NCBI RefSeq assembly: GCF_021401245.1
Contig: NZ_JACBFY010000009.1
Span: 124,001 to 188,000 of the forward strand
Origin: Pseudacidovorax sp. NFM-22
Lineage (GTDB): Bacteria > Pseudomonadota > Gammaproteobacteria > Burkholderiales > Burkholderiaceae_C
DNA: 64,000 nt
Direction: 5' to 3'
Of this stretch, positions 36,721-45,166 are shown piece after piece (the stretch's first letter is position 1; each line of letters starts with the position of its first letter). The notes beneath the pieces were generated by a model. That model was given only the letters and a program-made list of their open reading frames with translations, was not told the origin of the DNA and made no database searches. A program made the translations under genes and the position numbers.

Positions 36721-37224
36721 TGGCCTACCTGCTGGACGCCAACGTGTTCATCCAGGCCAAGAACCTGCAGTACGGGTTCGACTTCTGCCCGGCGTTCTGG
36801 GACTGGCTGACACGTTCGCATGCAACCGGCACCTTGCATAGCATCCGGCAAGTAGGCGATGAGCTGCTGGCCGGGGCCGACGAACTGGCTGAATGGGCCG
36901 ATGGGCGGGGCGATGCATTCTCGGGGCGCTGCATTCTTTGTTCCGACCGATGCCTCCGTGCTGGCTGCGGCGCCAGCCGTCAGTGCCTGGGTCGTGCAAC
37001 AGGGGTTCGAGCCGGCGGCCATCAGCACCTTCCTGCAGGTCGCAGATTTCTGGCTCATCGCTGCGGCCTTGGCCGGCCATCACACCGTGGTGACGCACGA
37101 AGTTCCGTCGCCGACGCTCAAGCGAATCAAGATTCCCAATGTGTGCGTCGGCTTGGGCATCGACTTTGTGAACCCTTACCAGATGCTGCGCCGGGAGCAG
37201 GCGCGCTTCGTCCTCGGCAGCTGA
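36720..37224 (+). pseudogene. DUF4411 PIN-domain toxin gene, frameshifted by a 16-bp tandem duplication
   Basis: The first part reads MAYLLDANVFIQAKNLQYGFDF, with the PIN catalytic Asp6, through LAEWADGRGDAF near 36920, then the frame is lost. The rest of the domain is encoded in another frame (FVPTDASVLAAAPAVSAWV ... VADFWLIAAALAG ... KIPNVCVGLGIDFVNPYQML) and ends at 37224. Removing one copy of the 16-bp repeat at 36906-36937 restores a continuous 162-residue DUF4411 protein, the family's usual size. The present allele should therefore yield no functional toxin unless the repeat contracts. It is coupled to the ImmA/IrrE gene. Confidence 0.87.
36906..36937. repeat. 16-bp tandem duplication that breaks the DUF4411 gene
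   Basis: CGGGGCGATGCATTCT (36906-36921) is followed at once by CGGGGCGCTGCATTCT (36922-36937). They differ only at A36913/C36929. Sixteen is not a multiple of three, so the duplication shifts the frame; the join after removal reads Gly-Asp-Ala-Phe-Phe-Val-Pro. Confidence 0.92.
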
Positions 37225-37340
37225 GGAGACATGCTGGTCATGCGTGAGCGTCGAAGGGCTGTGCGTCCGGATCGGCTCCCGTACGCCGGCGTCCGCCGTG
37301 GCTTGCCCCCTGTCGCCTTTTTGGCAACAATCGTCGCCCA

Positions 37341-37967
37341 ATGAGCAACACCCCCTTGATGGACGTGCTTTTCCCAAGCGCCCGGCAGCGGGTGCTGGCC
37401 ACGCTGCTGCTGCAGCCACAGGCAGGCTTCCATCTGCGTGAACTGGCGCGGCTGACGGACAGCCATGCCGGCACGCTGGCGCGCGAGCTGGACAAGCTGG
37501 GCCAGACAGGTCTGCTGGTGCGCAGCGAGCAGGGCAACCAGGTGCGCTACCAAGCCAACACGGACCATCCCCTCTTCGGCGACCTGGCGGCCATGTTCCG
37601 CAAGACCCATGGTGTGGTGCCCGCCCTGCAGGAGGCATTGGCGCCGCTGGACGAGCAGATCCTGCTGGCGCTGGTGTTCGGCTCAATGGCCAGCGGTACG
37701 GCGTCAGCGGGCAGCGACGTGGACGTGCTGGTGCTGGGCACGGTCGGCTTCATGGAGCTGGCCCAGGCCGTCTTTCCCCTGCATGCGACGCTGGGGCGGG
37801 AGGTCAACACGGTGCTGTACCGGCCCGATGAGTTCGCGGCCAGGCTGAACGCCGGGGACGCGTTCGCGCGGGACATCATGGCCAAGCCCAAATTGTTCGT
37901 GAAGGGAGGCGCGCATGAGCTTGCAGAACTTGCAGGCGATCGGGCAGCTGCAAGCCCACCAGCCTGA
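37341..37967 (+). CDS. MNT-type nucleotidyltransferase with N-terminal winged HTH (antitoxin of MNT/HEPN pair)
   Basis: The 208-residue protein has an ArsR/MarR-like winged HTH (about 12-75, AGFHLRELARLTDSHAGTLARELDKL). A minimal nucleotidyltransferase domain follows with G114-S115 and D126-x-D128 (FGSMASGTASAGSDVDVLVLG), the metal-binding signature of the DNA polymerase beta superfamily. Characterised MntA antitoxins modify a Tyr of the HEPN toxin with AMP. The HTH suggests autoregulation of the module. It overlaps the HEPN gene by 53 nt, an unusually long overlap that ties their expression. Confidence 0.85.
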   Translation: MSNTPLMDVLFPSARQRVLATLLLQPQAGFHLRELARLTDSHAGTLARELDKLGQTGLLVRSEQGNQVRYQANTDHPLFGDLAAMFRKTHGVVPALQEALAPLDEQILLALVFGSMASGTASAGSDVDVLVLGTVGFMELAQAVFPLHATLGREVNTVLYRPDEFAARLNAGDAFARDIMAKPKLFVKGGAHELAELAGDRAAASPPA

Positions 37968-38364
37968 TGCGGGAAGCATCGCCAAGCTGCTGCAGGCGGC
38001 ACGCCGCAATCTGGACGACGCTGGCGTCAGCCAGGTGAGCACGGACAACCGCTTCGATGCCGCCTACAAGTGCATCATGCAGTGCGCCATGCTGGCCCTG
38101 TGGGCCAATGGCTACCGCACCGTGACCAGCAAGCCTGGCCACCACCAGACCGCGATCCAGAGCCTGGGGCTCACGATGGCCGTGCCCCAGCCGGACATCA
38201 TCGTCCTCGACGCCTTGCGACGGCAGCGCAACGTCAGCGACTACGAGGGCGACCCCGTCTCCGCCCCCACGCTGCAGGCCTGCGTCGAACAGGCCACACG
38301 CCTGCTCGCGCACGCGCAGCGCTGGCTGCGTACCCATCGGCCCGATCTGCTGAGCCCGCCATGA
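37915..38364 (+). CDS. HEPN-domain protein, probable toxin of the MNT/HEPN pair
   Basis: The 149-residue all-helical protein is encoded in a different frame across the end of the MNT gene; an AGGGAGG ribosome site 3 nt upstream supports the ATG at 37915. The family active-site motif R-x4-H-x-Y is represented by R103-QRNV-S108-D-Y110: the modified Tyr is kept, but the catalytic His position is Ser. HEPN ribonucleases usually need that His, so this may be a catalytically altered or different-acting member. Assignment rests on the pairing and motif placement; the fold should be verified. Confidence 0.75.
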   Translation: MSLQNLQAIGQLQAHQPDAGSIAKLLQAARRNLDDAGVSQVSTDNRFDAAYKCIMQCAMLALWANGYRTVTSKPGHHQTAIQSLGLTMAVPQPDIIVLDALRRQRNVSDYEGDPVSAPTLQACVEQATRLLAHAQRWLRTHRPDLLSPP

Positions 38365-38427
38365 ACCTGCAGCGAGGTGGCCACCGGCCCTCTTCGCCAC
38401 TTTTGCCAAAGCCGTCAAAGTAGTCCC

Positions 38428-38682
38428 ATGAGCACGATGAACATCTCCCTGACCGACAGCCTCAAGGCCTTCGTGGATACCCCGTTGGGAGAGCACGGCT
38501 TCGGCATCAGCAGCGAGTACGTGCGCGAACTGATCCAGCGCGACCAGGATCGCGTGCGCTTACGCGCCATGCTGCTGGCGGGCGCGGCCTCGCTCTCGGG
38601 TGAGGCGGTCACGCCCAACTACTTCGACAAGCTACGCGCGAAGGTCGGCGCCAAGGGCAAGGCGGCCCGCACCGCCCGATGA
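38428..38682 (+). CDS. ParD-family antitoxin
   Basis: The 84-residue protein has the ParD/CopG-like ribbon-helix-helix start (NISLTDSLKAFVD), then GISSEYVRELIQRDQDRVRLRAMLLAGAAS, closely following the ParD consensus, and a basic tail. ParD proteins bind and neutralise ParE and repress their operon. The ATG at 38428 fits family length. Its stop overlaps the ATG of the ParE remnant (ATGA), the normal parDE arrangement. Confidence 0.85.
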   Translation: MSTMNISLTDSLKAFVDTPLGEHGFGISSEYVRELIQRDQDRVRLRAMLLAGAASLSGEAVTPNYFDKLRAKVGAKGKAARTAR

Positions 38683-38804
38683 AGGCAGAACCCGTCGTTC
38701 CGTGCAAGGCCAAGCGCTTTCCCTATCCGGTCTTCTACATGGAGCAGGCCAACCGCATCGACGAATGGCGGATGCCGGCCAGCAAACGTGCTCTTCCCAC
38801 CTGA
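38679..38804 (+). pseudogene. ParE toxin remnant (C-terminal fragment)
   Basis: An open frame of 41 residues starts at the ParD stop (ATGA). After about 12 residues it reads KRFPYPVFYMEQANRIDEWRM, which matches the C-terminal strand region of ParE (normally about 95 residues), and then ends. The N-terminal two-thirds of the toxin, including the helical hairpin, are missing, so it should be inactive. The fusion of a start region to the C-terminal part suggests an internal deletion. Confidence 0.6.
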
Positions 38805-38886
38805 TGGCGCGGAGACGCCGGCCCCACCACCGGCTGAACCGCGGAAGTGCATTCGGCCTTCTCCTCCAGGCCGCGTGCCCAAACAC

Positions 38887-40248
38887 ATGGAACACATGAC
38901 AACTCTTCAGGAACCCGCCCGCACCCTCCCCCTCTTCGGCGAATGGGACGTCGTGGTCGTCGGCGGCGGACCGGCGGGCATCGCGGCGGCGGTGAGCGCG
39001 GCGCGCCATGGCGCCCGCACGCTGCTGGTGGAACGCTACGGCTTCCTCGGCGGCATGGGCACGGCCGGCGGCGTGACCAACTTCGCGGGCCTCTACGGCC
39101 GGCGCAGCGGCGAGATGCAGCGGCTGGTGCGCGGCGTGGCCGACGAGCTGCTGGCGCGCATCGACGCACTGGGCGGCCTCAACCAGCCGCAGGACGGCAT
39201 GCAAGGCCGCATCCGTGTGCGCTCCTACGACACCTCGGCGTACAAGTGCGCCGCCGACCAGCTGCTGGCCGATGTGGGCGTGGACCTGCTCTTCCATGCC
39301 TGGGCCGCGGCCGTGGTGATGGACGGTGCCCGCATCGCTGCGCTGGTGGTCGAGACCAAGTCGGGCCGGCAGGCGATCCGCGCCGCGGCCTTCGTCGATG
39401 CCAGCGGCGATGCCGACGTGGCGGCCTTCGCCGGCGTGCCCTTCGAGGTGGGTGACGGCCATGGCAGCGGGCTCTTTCCCACCACCATGTTCCGCGTCGG
39501 CCAGGTCGATGCCGGGCCGGCGCTGGCGGCGGTGGGCGAGTTCAAGGCCATCAACGACTGGATCGAGCGCGTCAAGGCCGCCAAGCCGGGCGAGTACCGC
39601 TTCGCGCGCGAAGGCGCGATCCTGCGGCCCAACATCGATCCGCGCGAATGGCGGGTCAACGTCACGCAGATCCGCAATGCCGAAGGCCGGGCGATGAACG
39701 GCGTGGATGCGCGCGAGCTGAGCGCGGGCGAGCTGGAGGGCCGGCGGCAGATCGCCGAGTTCCACCGCTTCCTCAAGGCCGAGATCCCGGGCTTCGCGCA
39801 GTCGGCCATCGTGGAGATCGCACCCCAGGTGGGCATCCGCGAGACCCGGCGCATCCGCGGCCTCTATGCACTGGCGGCGGAAGACATCCTGGGCTCGGCC
39901 CAGTTCGACGACGTGATCGGCCTCAGCGCCTGGCCCATGGAGCTGCATGCCGACGGCCGCATCGAATGGGGCTTTCCACGCGACGCCGACAACGCCTACC
40001 ACCACCTGCCCTGGCGCATGCTGGTGCCGCAGGGCGTGGACAACCTGCTGGTGGCCGGCCGCTGCGCCAGCATGACCCATGAGGGACAGTCGGCCGCCCG
40101 CGCCAGCGGCGGCTGCTTCGCGATGGGCCAGGCCGCCGGCACCGCCGCCGCGCACCTGGGCGCGGGCCGCTTCGCGGAGGTCGATGTGCCCGCGCTGCAG
40201 CAGAGGCTGCGGGCGGACGGGGCGGACCTGGACGCGCCGCGCGGCTGA
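38887..40248 (+). CDS. FAD-dependent oxidoreductase (PF12831-like)
   Basis: The protein has 453 residues from ATG 38887 or 450 from ATG 38896; neither has a clear ribosome site. The N-terminal dinucleotide fold is DVVVVGGGPAGIAAAVSAARHGARTLLVERYGFLGGMGTAGG. A middle region has AAAFVDASGDADVAAFAGVPFEVG, and the C-terminus holds the FAD closing motif LVAGRCASMTHEGQSAARASGGCFAMGQAAGTAAA. This layout is typical of FAD-dependent oxidoreductases of unknown substrate. It follows the island directly, so its original promoter may have been displaced by the insertion. Confidence 0.82.
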   Translation: MEHMTTLQEPARTLPLFGEWDVVVVGGGPAGIAAAVSAARHGARTLLVERYGFLGGMGTAGGVTNFAGLYGRRSGEMQRLVRGVADELLARIDALGGLNQPQDGMQGRIRVRSYDTSAYKCAADQLLADVGVDLLFHAWAAAVVMDGARIAALVVETKSGRQAIRAAAFVDASGDADVAAFAGVPFEVGDGHGSGLFPTTMFRVGQVDAGPALAAVGEFKAINDWIERVKAAKPGEYRFAREGAILRPNIDPREWRVNVTQIRNAEGRAMNGVDARELSAGELEGRRQIAEFHRFLKAEIPGFAQSAIVEIAPQVGIRETRRIRGLYALAAEDILGSAQFDDVIGLSAWPMELHADGRIEWGFPRDADNAYHHLPWRMLVPQGVDNLLVAGRCASMTHEGQSAARASGGCFAMGQAAGTAAAHLGAGRFAEVDVPALQQRLRADGADLDAPRG

Positions 40249-40356
40249 GGCCGGCTCGACTTCTTTCGGCGGTTCCGCCGCGCGGTGCGCGGCCCATGCC
40301 CCCTGGCCAGCACCGGCTGCAAGCGCGTTGCTGCAGCCTCAGAGAAAGACGTCGCT

Positions 40357-40472
40357 CCCTCTCCCCTCGCGGGAGAGGGCGGGGGAGAGGGGCAGCAGCG
40401 ATCGCAAGGCCCACGGCGGCTTCGAGACGCGCGCCCCCTCTCCCCAACCCCTCTCCCGCGAGGGGAGAGGGG
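40357..40472. repeat. composite inverted repeat, family B, copy 1
   Basis: Two family B hairpins face each other: CCCTCTCCC-CTCGC-GGGAGAGGG (40357-40379) and CCCCTCTCCC-GCGAG-GGGAGAGGGG (40448-40472). About 70 nt separate them. The same composite occurs at 52402-52513. The 331-bp gap 40249-40579 contains this element and, at 40480-40580, a stretch resembling the end of repeat family C; I see no gene there. Confidence 0.85.
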
Positions 40473-40579
40473 CTCAAGGCCGCCCTTGGGCGAGCCTCGG
40501 ACGTCTCAGGGGTCCGGCACGCATGTTGCGCGTCGCCTTGGGGCGGCACCTCAGGCCGCGTCAGCGGCCTGGGGGGTGC

Positions 40580-41566
40580 TTACCGGTATCCAGGCTCGCT
40601 GGCGTTGTGAATGATCCAGATCAGGTAGCCACTGGTGAAGTCGCCCATGCCGCCACCCGCGAAGATCAGGCGGCCCTGGCCCTTGTAGGTCATCTCGAAG
40701 CGGTGGCGGTCGCCGCCGAAGTAGAAGGGGATCCAGGCCTTGCCGGTCATGTAGGCGCCCTGGTCGGTGGGCGGGCCGATCAGGTCGGTGACCTGGCGCA
40801 CCGGCATGCCGATCTGCAGCTTGGTGAACTTGCTGTTGGCAGCCGGGTTGCCGGTGATCTCGCCTTCGTAGTCGTTGATGCCCTTGACGGTGATGCCGCT
40901 GCCCGATTCGACCTTGGTGGAGTCGACCACGTTGCCGTTGGCATCCATGCCCGGCTTGCCGGCCCCGCGCGTGCCCGAGCCCTTGGCGGACGAGCTGGCC
41001 GCCGGCGCGGGCGCCGCGGTGACGGGGGCGGCCGCCGGCGCCGCAGTCCGGGCAGGGGGCGGTGCCGACACGGGTGCGGCGACGGCGACCTCGGCGCAGC
41101 GGTCCAGTTCCAACACGCGGTGCTTGGGCTTGGCCGTGACACGCACGGCCCGCACCTTGGCTGTCACGGTGCCGCCCTTGAAGCCGCGCTCGGACGTGGC
41201 GCAGCGGAAGAAGATGCCGTCCTCCGCATCGACGGCATAGGCACCGGCCGGCACGCCACGGCCGCTGGCACGGGCGAGTTCCACCGACACGGTCTCGCCG
41301 ACCAGGGCCTTGCGGATCTTGACGGCGCTGGTGTCGTCCGCGGCATCGCGGATGGCGGCGTAGTCCAGGCCGGGCAGCCTGGGTGGCGCCACGGGCGCTG
41401 GTGCCGCAACGGGTGCGGCAGCGGCAGGTGCGGGCGCCGCAGCACCCGTGGCAGCGCCACCCACGGTGCCGGTGCCACCGGCGCTGTTGCCGCTCGAAGC
41501 GCAGCCCGCCAGCAGCGCAGAGGCCGCAGCCGCCGCGATCAGGGACAGGCGAAGTGTCGAAGTCAT
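40580..41566 (-). CDS. lipoprotein with C-terminal BamE/SmpA-like domain
   Basis: The 328-residue protein has a lipoprotein signal with lipobox LLAGC (Cys at about 22). An Ala/Pro-rich linker follows, then a Cys-containing middle domain (about 70-160) and a second Ala/Pro linker. The C-terminal domain starts KFTKLQIGMPVRQVTDLIGPPTD, which resembles the SmpA/BamE turn motif. Probably an outer-membrane-attached lipoprotein of unknown role. The ATG at 41566 was chosen because it opens the signal peptide. Two low-complexity linkers make family searches uncertain. Confidence 0.7.
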   Translation of the reverse strand: MTSTLRLSLIAAAAASALLAGCASSGNSAGGTGTVGGAATGAAAPAPAAAAPVAAPAPVAPPRLPGLDYAAIRDAADDTSAVKIRKALVGETVSVELARASGRGVPAGAYAVDAEDGIFFRCATSERGFKGGTVTAKVRAVRVTAKPKHRVLELDRCAEVAVAAPVSAPPPARTAAPAAAPVTAAPAPAASSSAKGSGTRGAGKPGMDANGNVVDSTKVESGSGITVKGINDYEGEITGNPAANSKFTKLQIGMPVRQVTDLIGPPTDQGAYMTGKAWIPFYFGGDRHRFEMTYKGQGRLIFAGGGMGDFTSGYLIWIIHNASEPGYR

Positions 41567-41692
41567 CAAGAGTTCCCTCTCTGGTGGTGATGGGAGGTCA
41601 CCCGCCACATGCGCAGTGGGTGCCGAGATGCGAGGCATTGTGCCAACCGCCCATGGCTGGACGGCGCACGCGCGCGACGCCTATGCTGGCGC

Positions 41693-42127
41693 ATGATCTC
41701 GCACGTCTTCCTGGGCACCCGCGACTTCGAGCGCGCGCTGGCCTTCTACCAGCCGCTGCTGGCCGCGCTGGGCCTGCAGCAGCGCTTCATCGACCGCGAC
41801 CATCCCTGGGCGGGCTGGCAGCAGCCCGGCGTGGCGCGGCCCCTGCTGCTGCTGGGCCGTCCCTACGACGGCCAGGCGGCCAGCGCGGGCAACGGCGCCA
41901 TGCTGGCCCTGCTGGCGGACAGCCGCCGCCAGGTGGACGAGGTGCATGCCCTCGCCCTGCAGCTGGGCGGCCGCTGCGAAGGCCCGCCCGGCCTGCGGCC
42001 GCACTACCACGCGAACTACTACGGCGCCTACTTCCGCGATCTGGACGGCAACAAGCTGGGCCTGGCGTGTCACGCGCCCGAAGAGGGCGGCCCCATCCAG
42101 AGCCCCAGCACCCACTCGTCCACATAG
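41693..42127 (+). CDS. VOC/glyoxalase-family protein
   Basis: The 144-residue protein has the single vicinal-oxygen-chelate fold: ISHVFLGTRDFERALAFYQPLLAALGL at the start and YYGAYFRDLDGNKLGLACH at the end, with candidate metal ligands His4, Glu/Gln in the middle strand and His near 135. Substrate unknown. Its 3' end overlaps the convergent GNAT gene by 58 bp. Confidence 0.82.
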   Translation: MISHVFLGTRDFERALAFYQPLLAALGLQQRFIDRDHPWAGWQQPGVARPLLLLGRPYDGQAASAGNGAMLALLADSRRQVDEVHALALQLGGRCEGPPGLRPHYHANYYGAYFRDLDGNKLGLACHAPEEGGPIQSPSTHSST

Positions 42128-42570
42128 TGATCCTGCGCGGCGCGCTTGTAGAAGCCACGCAACGTGCCCTCGTGCACGAAGCCCAGCGACTGGTAGAAGC
42201 GCAGCGCGCGCCGGTTGTCGCTTTCGGCGAAGAGCTCGACGCGCAGCGCGCCCTCGCCGCGCAGACGGGCCAGGGCGTCCTCGATCATGGCCCGGCCCAC
42301 GCCGCGGCCATGATGGCGCGGGTCCACCGCCAGCGTGCCGAGCAGCGCCACATGGCGGGCCCGCCCGGGGTAGCGCATGGCGCGGTAGAAGCCGGCCACC
42401 TGGCCCGTCACCTCCCACACGAAGAAGCAGCCCGAGGCGAGCAGTTCGTCGAACACCGGGCGGAAGTCCTCCAGCGGCATCGGCTCGTGCGTGAGGAAGG
42501 GCACCACCTCGGGATGCATGTAGATCTCATGGACGGCGGCAAGGTCGGCGGGTGTGGCAGGTCGGCGCAT
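42070..42570 (-). CDS. GNAT-family N-acetyltransferase
   Basis: The 166-residue protein has the GNAT core: LGTLAVDPRHHGRGVGRAMIEDAL (acetyl-CoA pyrophosphate loop HGRGVG) and ELFAESDNRRALRFYQSLGFVHEGTLRGF. Substrate unknown; it could modify a small amine or a protein. The start MRRPATPAD fits the family better than an upstream ATG at 42594. It is convergent and overlapping with the VOC gene. Confidence 0.87.
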   Translation of the reverse strand: MRRPATPADLAAVHEIYMHPEVVPFLTHEPMPLEDFRPVFDELLASGCFFVWEVTGQVAGFYRAMRYPGRARHVALLGTLAVDPRHHGRGVGRAMIEDALARLRGEGALRVELFAESDNRRALRFYQSLGFVHEGTLRGFYKRAAQDHYVDEWVLGLWMGPPSSGA

Positions 42571-42646
42571 GACGGCATTGTGGGCGGCCCGCATCCATGC
42601 ATGCGTGTGGCGGGCGATGCGGGCGACACAGGCAGTCGACCGAAGA

Positions 42647-42671
42647 CCGTTCGGGTTGAGCCTGTCGAAGC
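42647..42671. repeat. dispersed 25-bp repeat, family A
   Basis: The copy contains TTGAGCCTGTCGAAG. It shares extra flanking bases with the copy at 21674 (CGAAGACCG before, CGGGGC after), so these two are closest relatives. It lies in the 194-bp gap between the GNAT and TesB genes. Confidence 0.85.
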
Positions 42672-42764
42672 CGGGGCACCGATCCGAGCGGCGTCGCCCC
42701 CGTGGCTGCCTCCCGGCCCGGGCTTTGCTAACGTGAGGGGCTGCTCTGCTTCCGCCCCCACGCC

Positions 42765-43649
42765 ATGACCGATGCCCCCACCACCGCCTGCCTCGTCGAG
42801 GACCTCGTCGCCCTCATGCGCATGGAGCCGCTGGGCGACGACCGCTTCCGCGCGCAGAGCGAGGACATCGGCACGCCTGCCGTCTTCGGCGGCCAAGTGC
42901 TGGGCCAATCGCTGATGGCGGCCTGCCTGACGGTCGAGCCTGACCGGCCGGTGCATTCCATGCATGCCTACTTCCTGCTGCCGGGCGAGCATGCGCCCAT
43001 CGACTACAGCGTGGACCGGGTGCGCGACGGCCGCAGCTTCACCACACGCCACGTGCTGGCGCGGCAGTCGGGCCGCATCATCTTCGAGATGGCGGCCTCG
43101 TTCCAGACACGCGACCGCGGCGTCGAGCACCAGCTGGCCATGCCCGAGGTGGCATCGCCCGACACGCTGCCCAGCGACCGCGAACGCCGCCGCGCGCTGG
43201 GCGATCAATTGCCCGAGCCCTTCCGCGTGAAGGGCACCGCGCCGCACGGCATCGAGTTCCGCACCGTCGAGCAGGACGACCTGCTCGCGCCCCTGCCGCG
43301 CGAAGGCGGCAGCGCCGTCTGGATGCGCGCCGTGGCCCCGCTGCCCGACGATCCCCACATCCACCGCGCCCTGCTGGCCTATGCCTCGGACCACGGCCTG
43401 CTGCGCGCCGCCATGATTCCGCACGGCCTGAGCTTTCTCACCGGCCAGGTGCGCGCCGCCAGCCTGGACCATGCCATGTGGTTCCACCGCGACTTCCGCT
43501 TCGACGACTGGCTGCTGTACGTCATCGACTCGCCCAGCGCAGGCGGCGCGCGCGGGCTGTGCCGCGGCAGCGTGTTCGCGCGCGACGGGCGGCTGGTGGC
43601 CTCCACCGCGCAGGAAGGCATGCTGCGGGTGCGCGAGCCGCGCGGCTGA
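42765..43649 (+). CDS. tesB: acyl-CoA thioesterase II
   Basis: The 294-residue double hot-dog thioesterase has the TesB motifs FGGQVLGQSLMAA, HSMHAYFLLPGEH, AYASDHGLL with the catalytic Asp, and SLDHAMWFHRDFRFDDWLLY. It hydrolyses medium and long acyl-CoA esters. It is convergent with livF, the stops being 6 bp apart. Confidence 0.93.
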   Translation: MTDAPTTACLVEDLVALMRMEPLGDDRFRAQSEDIGTPAVFGGQVLGQSLMAACLTVEPDRPVHSMHAYFLLPGEHAPIDYSVDRVRDGRSFTTRHVLARQSGRIIFEMAASFQTRDRGVEHQLAMPEVASPDTLPSDRERRRALGDQLPEPFRVKGTAPHGIEFRTVEQDDLLAPLPREGGSAVWMRAVAPLPDDPHIHRALLAYASDHGLLRAAMIPHGLSFLTGQVRAASLDHAMWFHRDFRFDDWLLYVIDSPSAGGARGLCRGSVFARDGRLVASTAQEGMLRVREPRG

Positions 43650-43655
43650 GGCGCG

Positions 43656-44374
<719 letters not shown>

Positions 44375-44378
<4 letters not shown>

Positions 44379-45166
44379 GCCGCCACCTCCTCGGTGCCCA
44401 GGTACACGGCCTGCACCTGCGGATTGCCGCGGACCTCGTCGACGCTGCCGGCCACCAGCACGCGGCCGTAGACCAGCACCGAGATGCGGTCGGCCAGCTC
44501 GAAGACGGCCTTCATGTCGTGCTCGATCAGCAGGATCGCCATGTCGCGCTTGAGTTCGTGGATGAGGGCGGTCATCTGCTGCGAGTCCTCCGGGCCCATG
44601 CCGGCCATGGGCTCGTCCAGCAGCAGCAGCTTCGGGCGCGCGGCCAGGGCCAGCGCCACGTCGAGCTGGCGCTGTGCGCCATGCGGCAGCGTGCCGGCGA
44701 TGCGGTCCAGCGCGTGCGACAGGCCCACGCGCGCCGCCAGTTCGTCGGCGGTGGCGCGCAGGGCGGCCTCGCGGTTGCGCTCGCCCAGGAAGCGCAGGCT
44801 GCTGCCGGCATGGGCCTGGGCGGCCAGCAGCAGGTTCTCCATCACCGTGGACTGGCGAAAGATGCTGGTGATCTGGAAGCAGCGCGACAGGCCCGCCCGC
44901 ACCCGCGCATGCGTGGGCAGCGGCGTCAGGTCCACGCCCGCCAGCCGCACGCGGCCGGCATCGGGTGCGATCAGTCCCGAGATCAGGTTGACCAACGTGG
45001 ACTTGCCGGCGCCATTGGGGCCGATCAGCGCATGGACCTCGCCGGCATCGACGGCCAGCGACACGTCGTCGGTGGCGCGCAGGGCGCCGAAGTTCTTGCG
45101 CAGGCCTTCGACCTGGAACAGGTGAGTTGGCGCACCCGCGGCATCGGCCGTGATCGGCGCGTTCAT
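44375..45166 (-). CDS. livG: branched-chain-type ABC transporter ATPase
   Basis: The 263-residue ATPase has Walker A GPNGAGKST, the LivG-specific FQITSIFRQSTVMENLLLAA region, a signature written LPHGAQRQLDVALAL, and Walker B LLLLDEPMAGM. Stop and start overlap the neighbours (ATGA at both ends). It pairs with LivF in the importer. Confidence 0.92.

Noticed and set aside
36720..37247. Programmed frameshift in the DUF4411 gene
   Set aside because: There is no slippery heptamer or stimulatory structure at the switch; a 16-bp tandem duplication explains the frame loss exactly.
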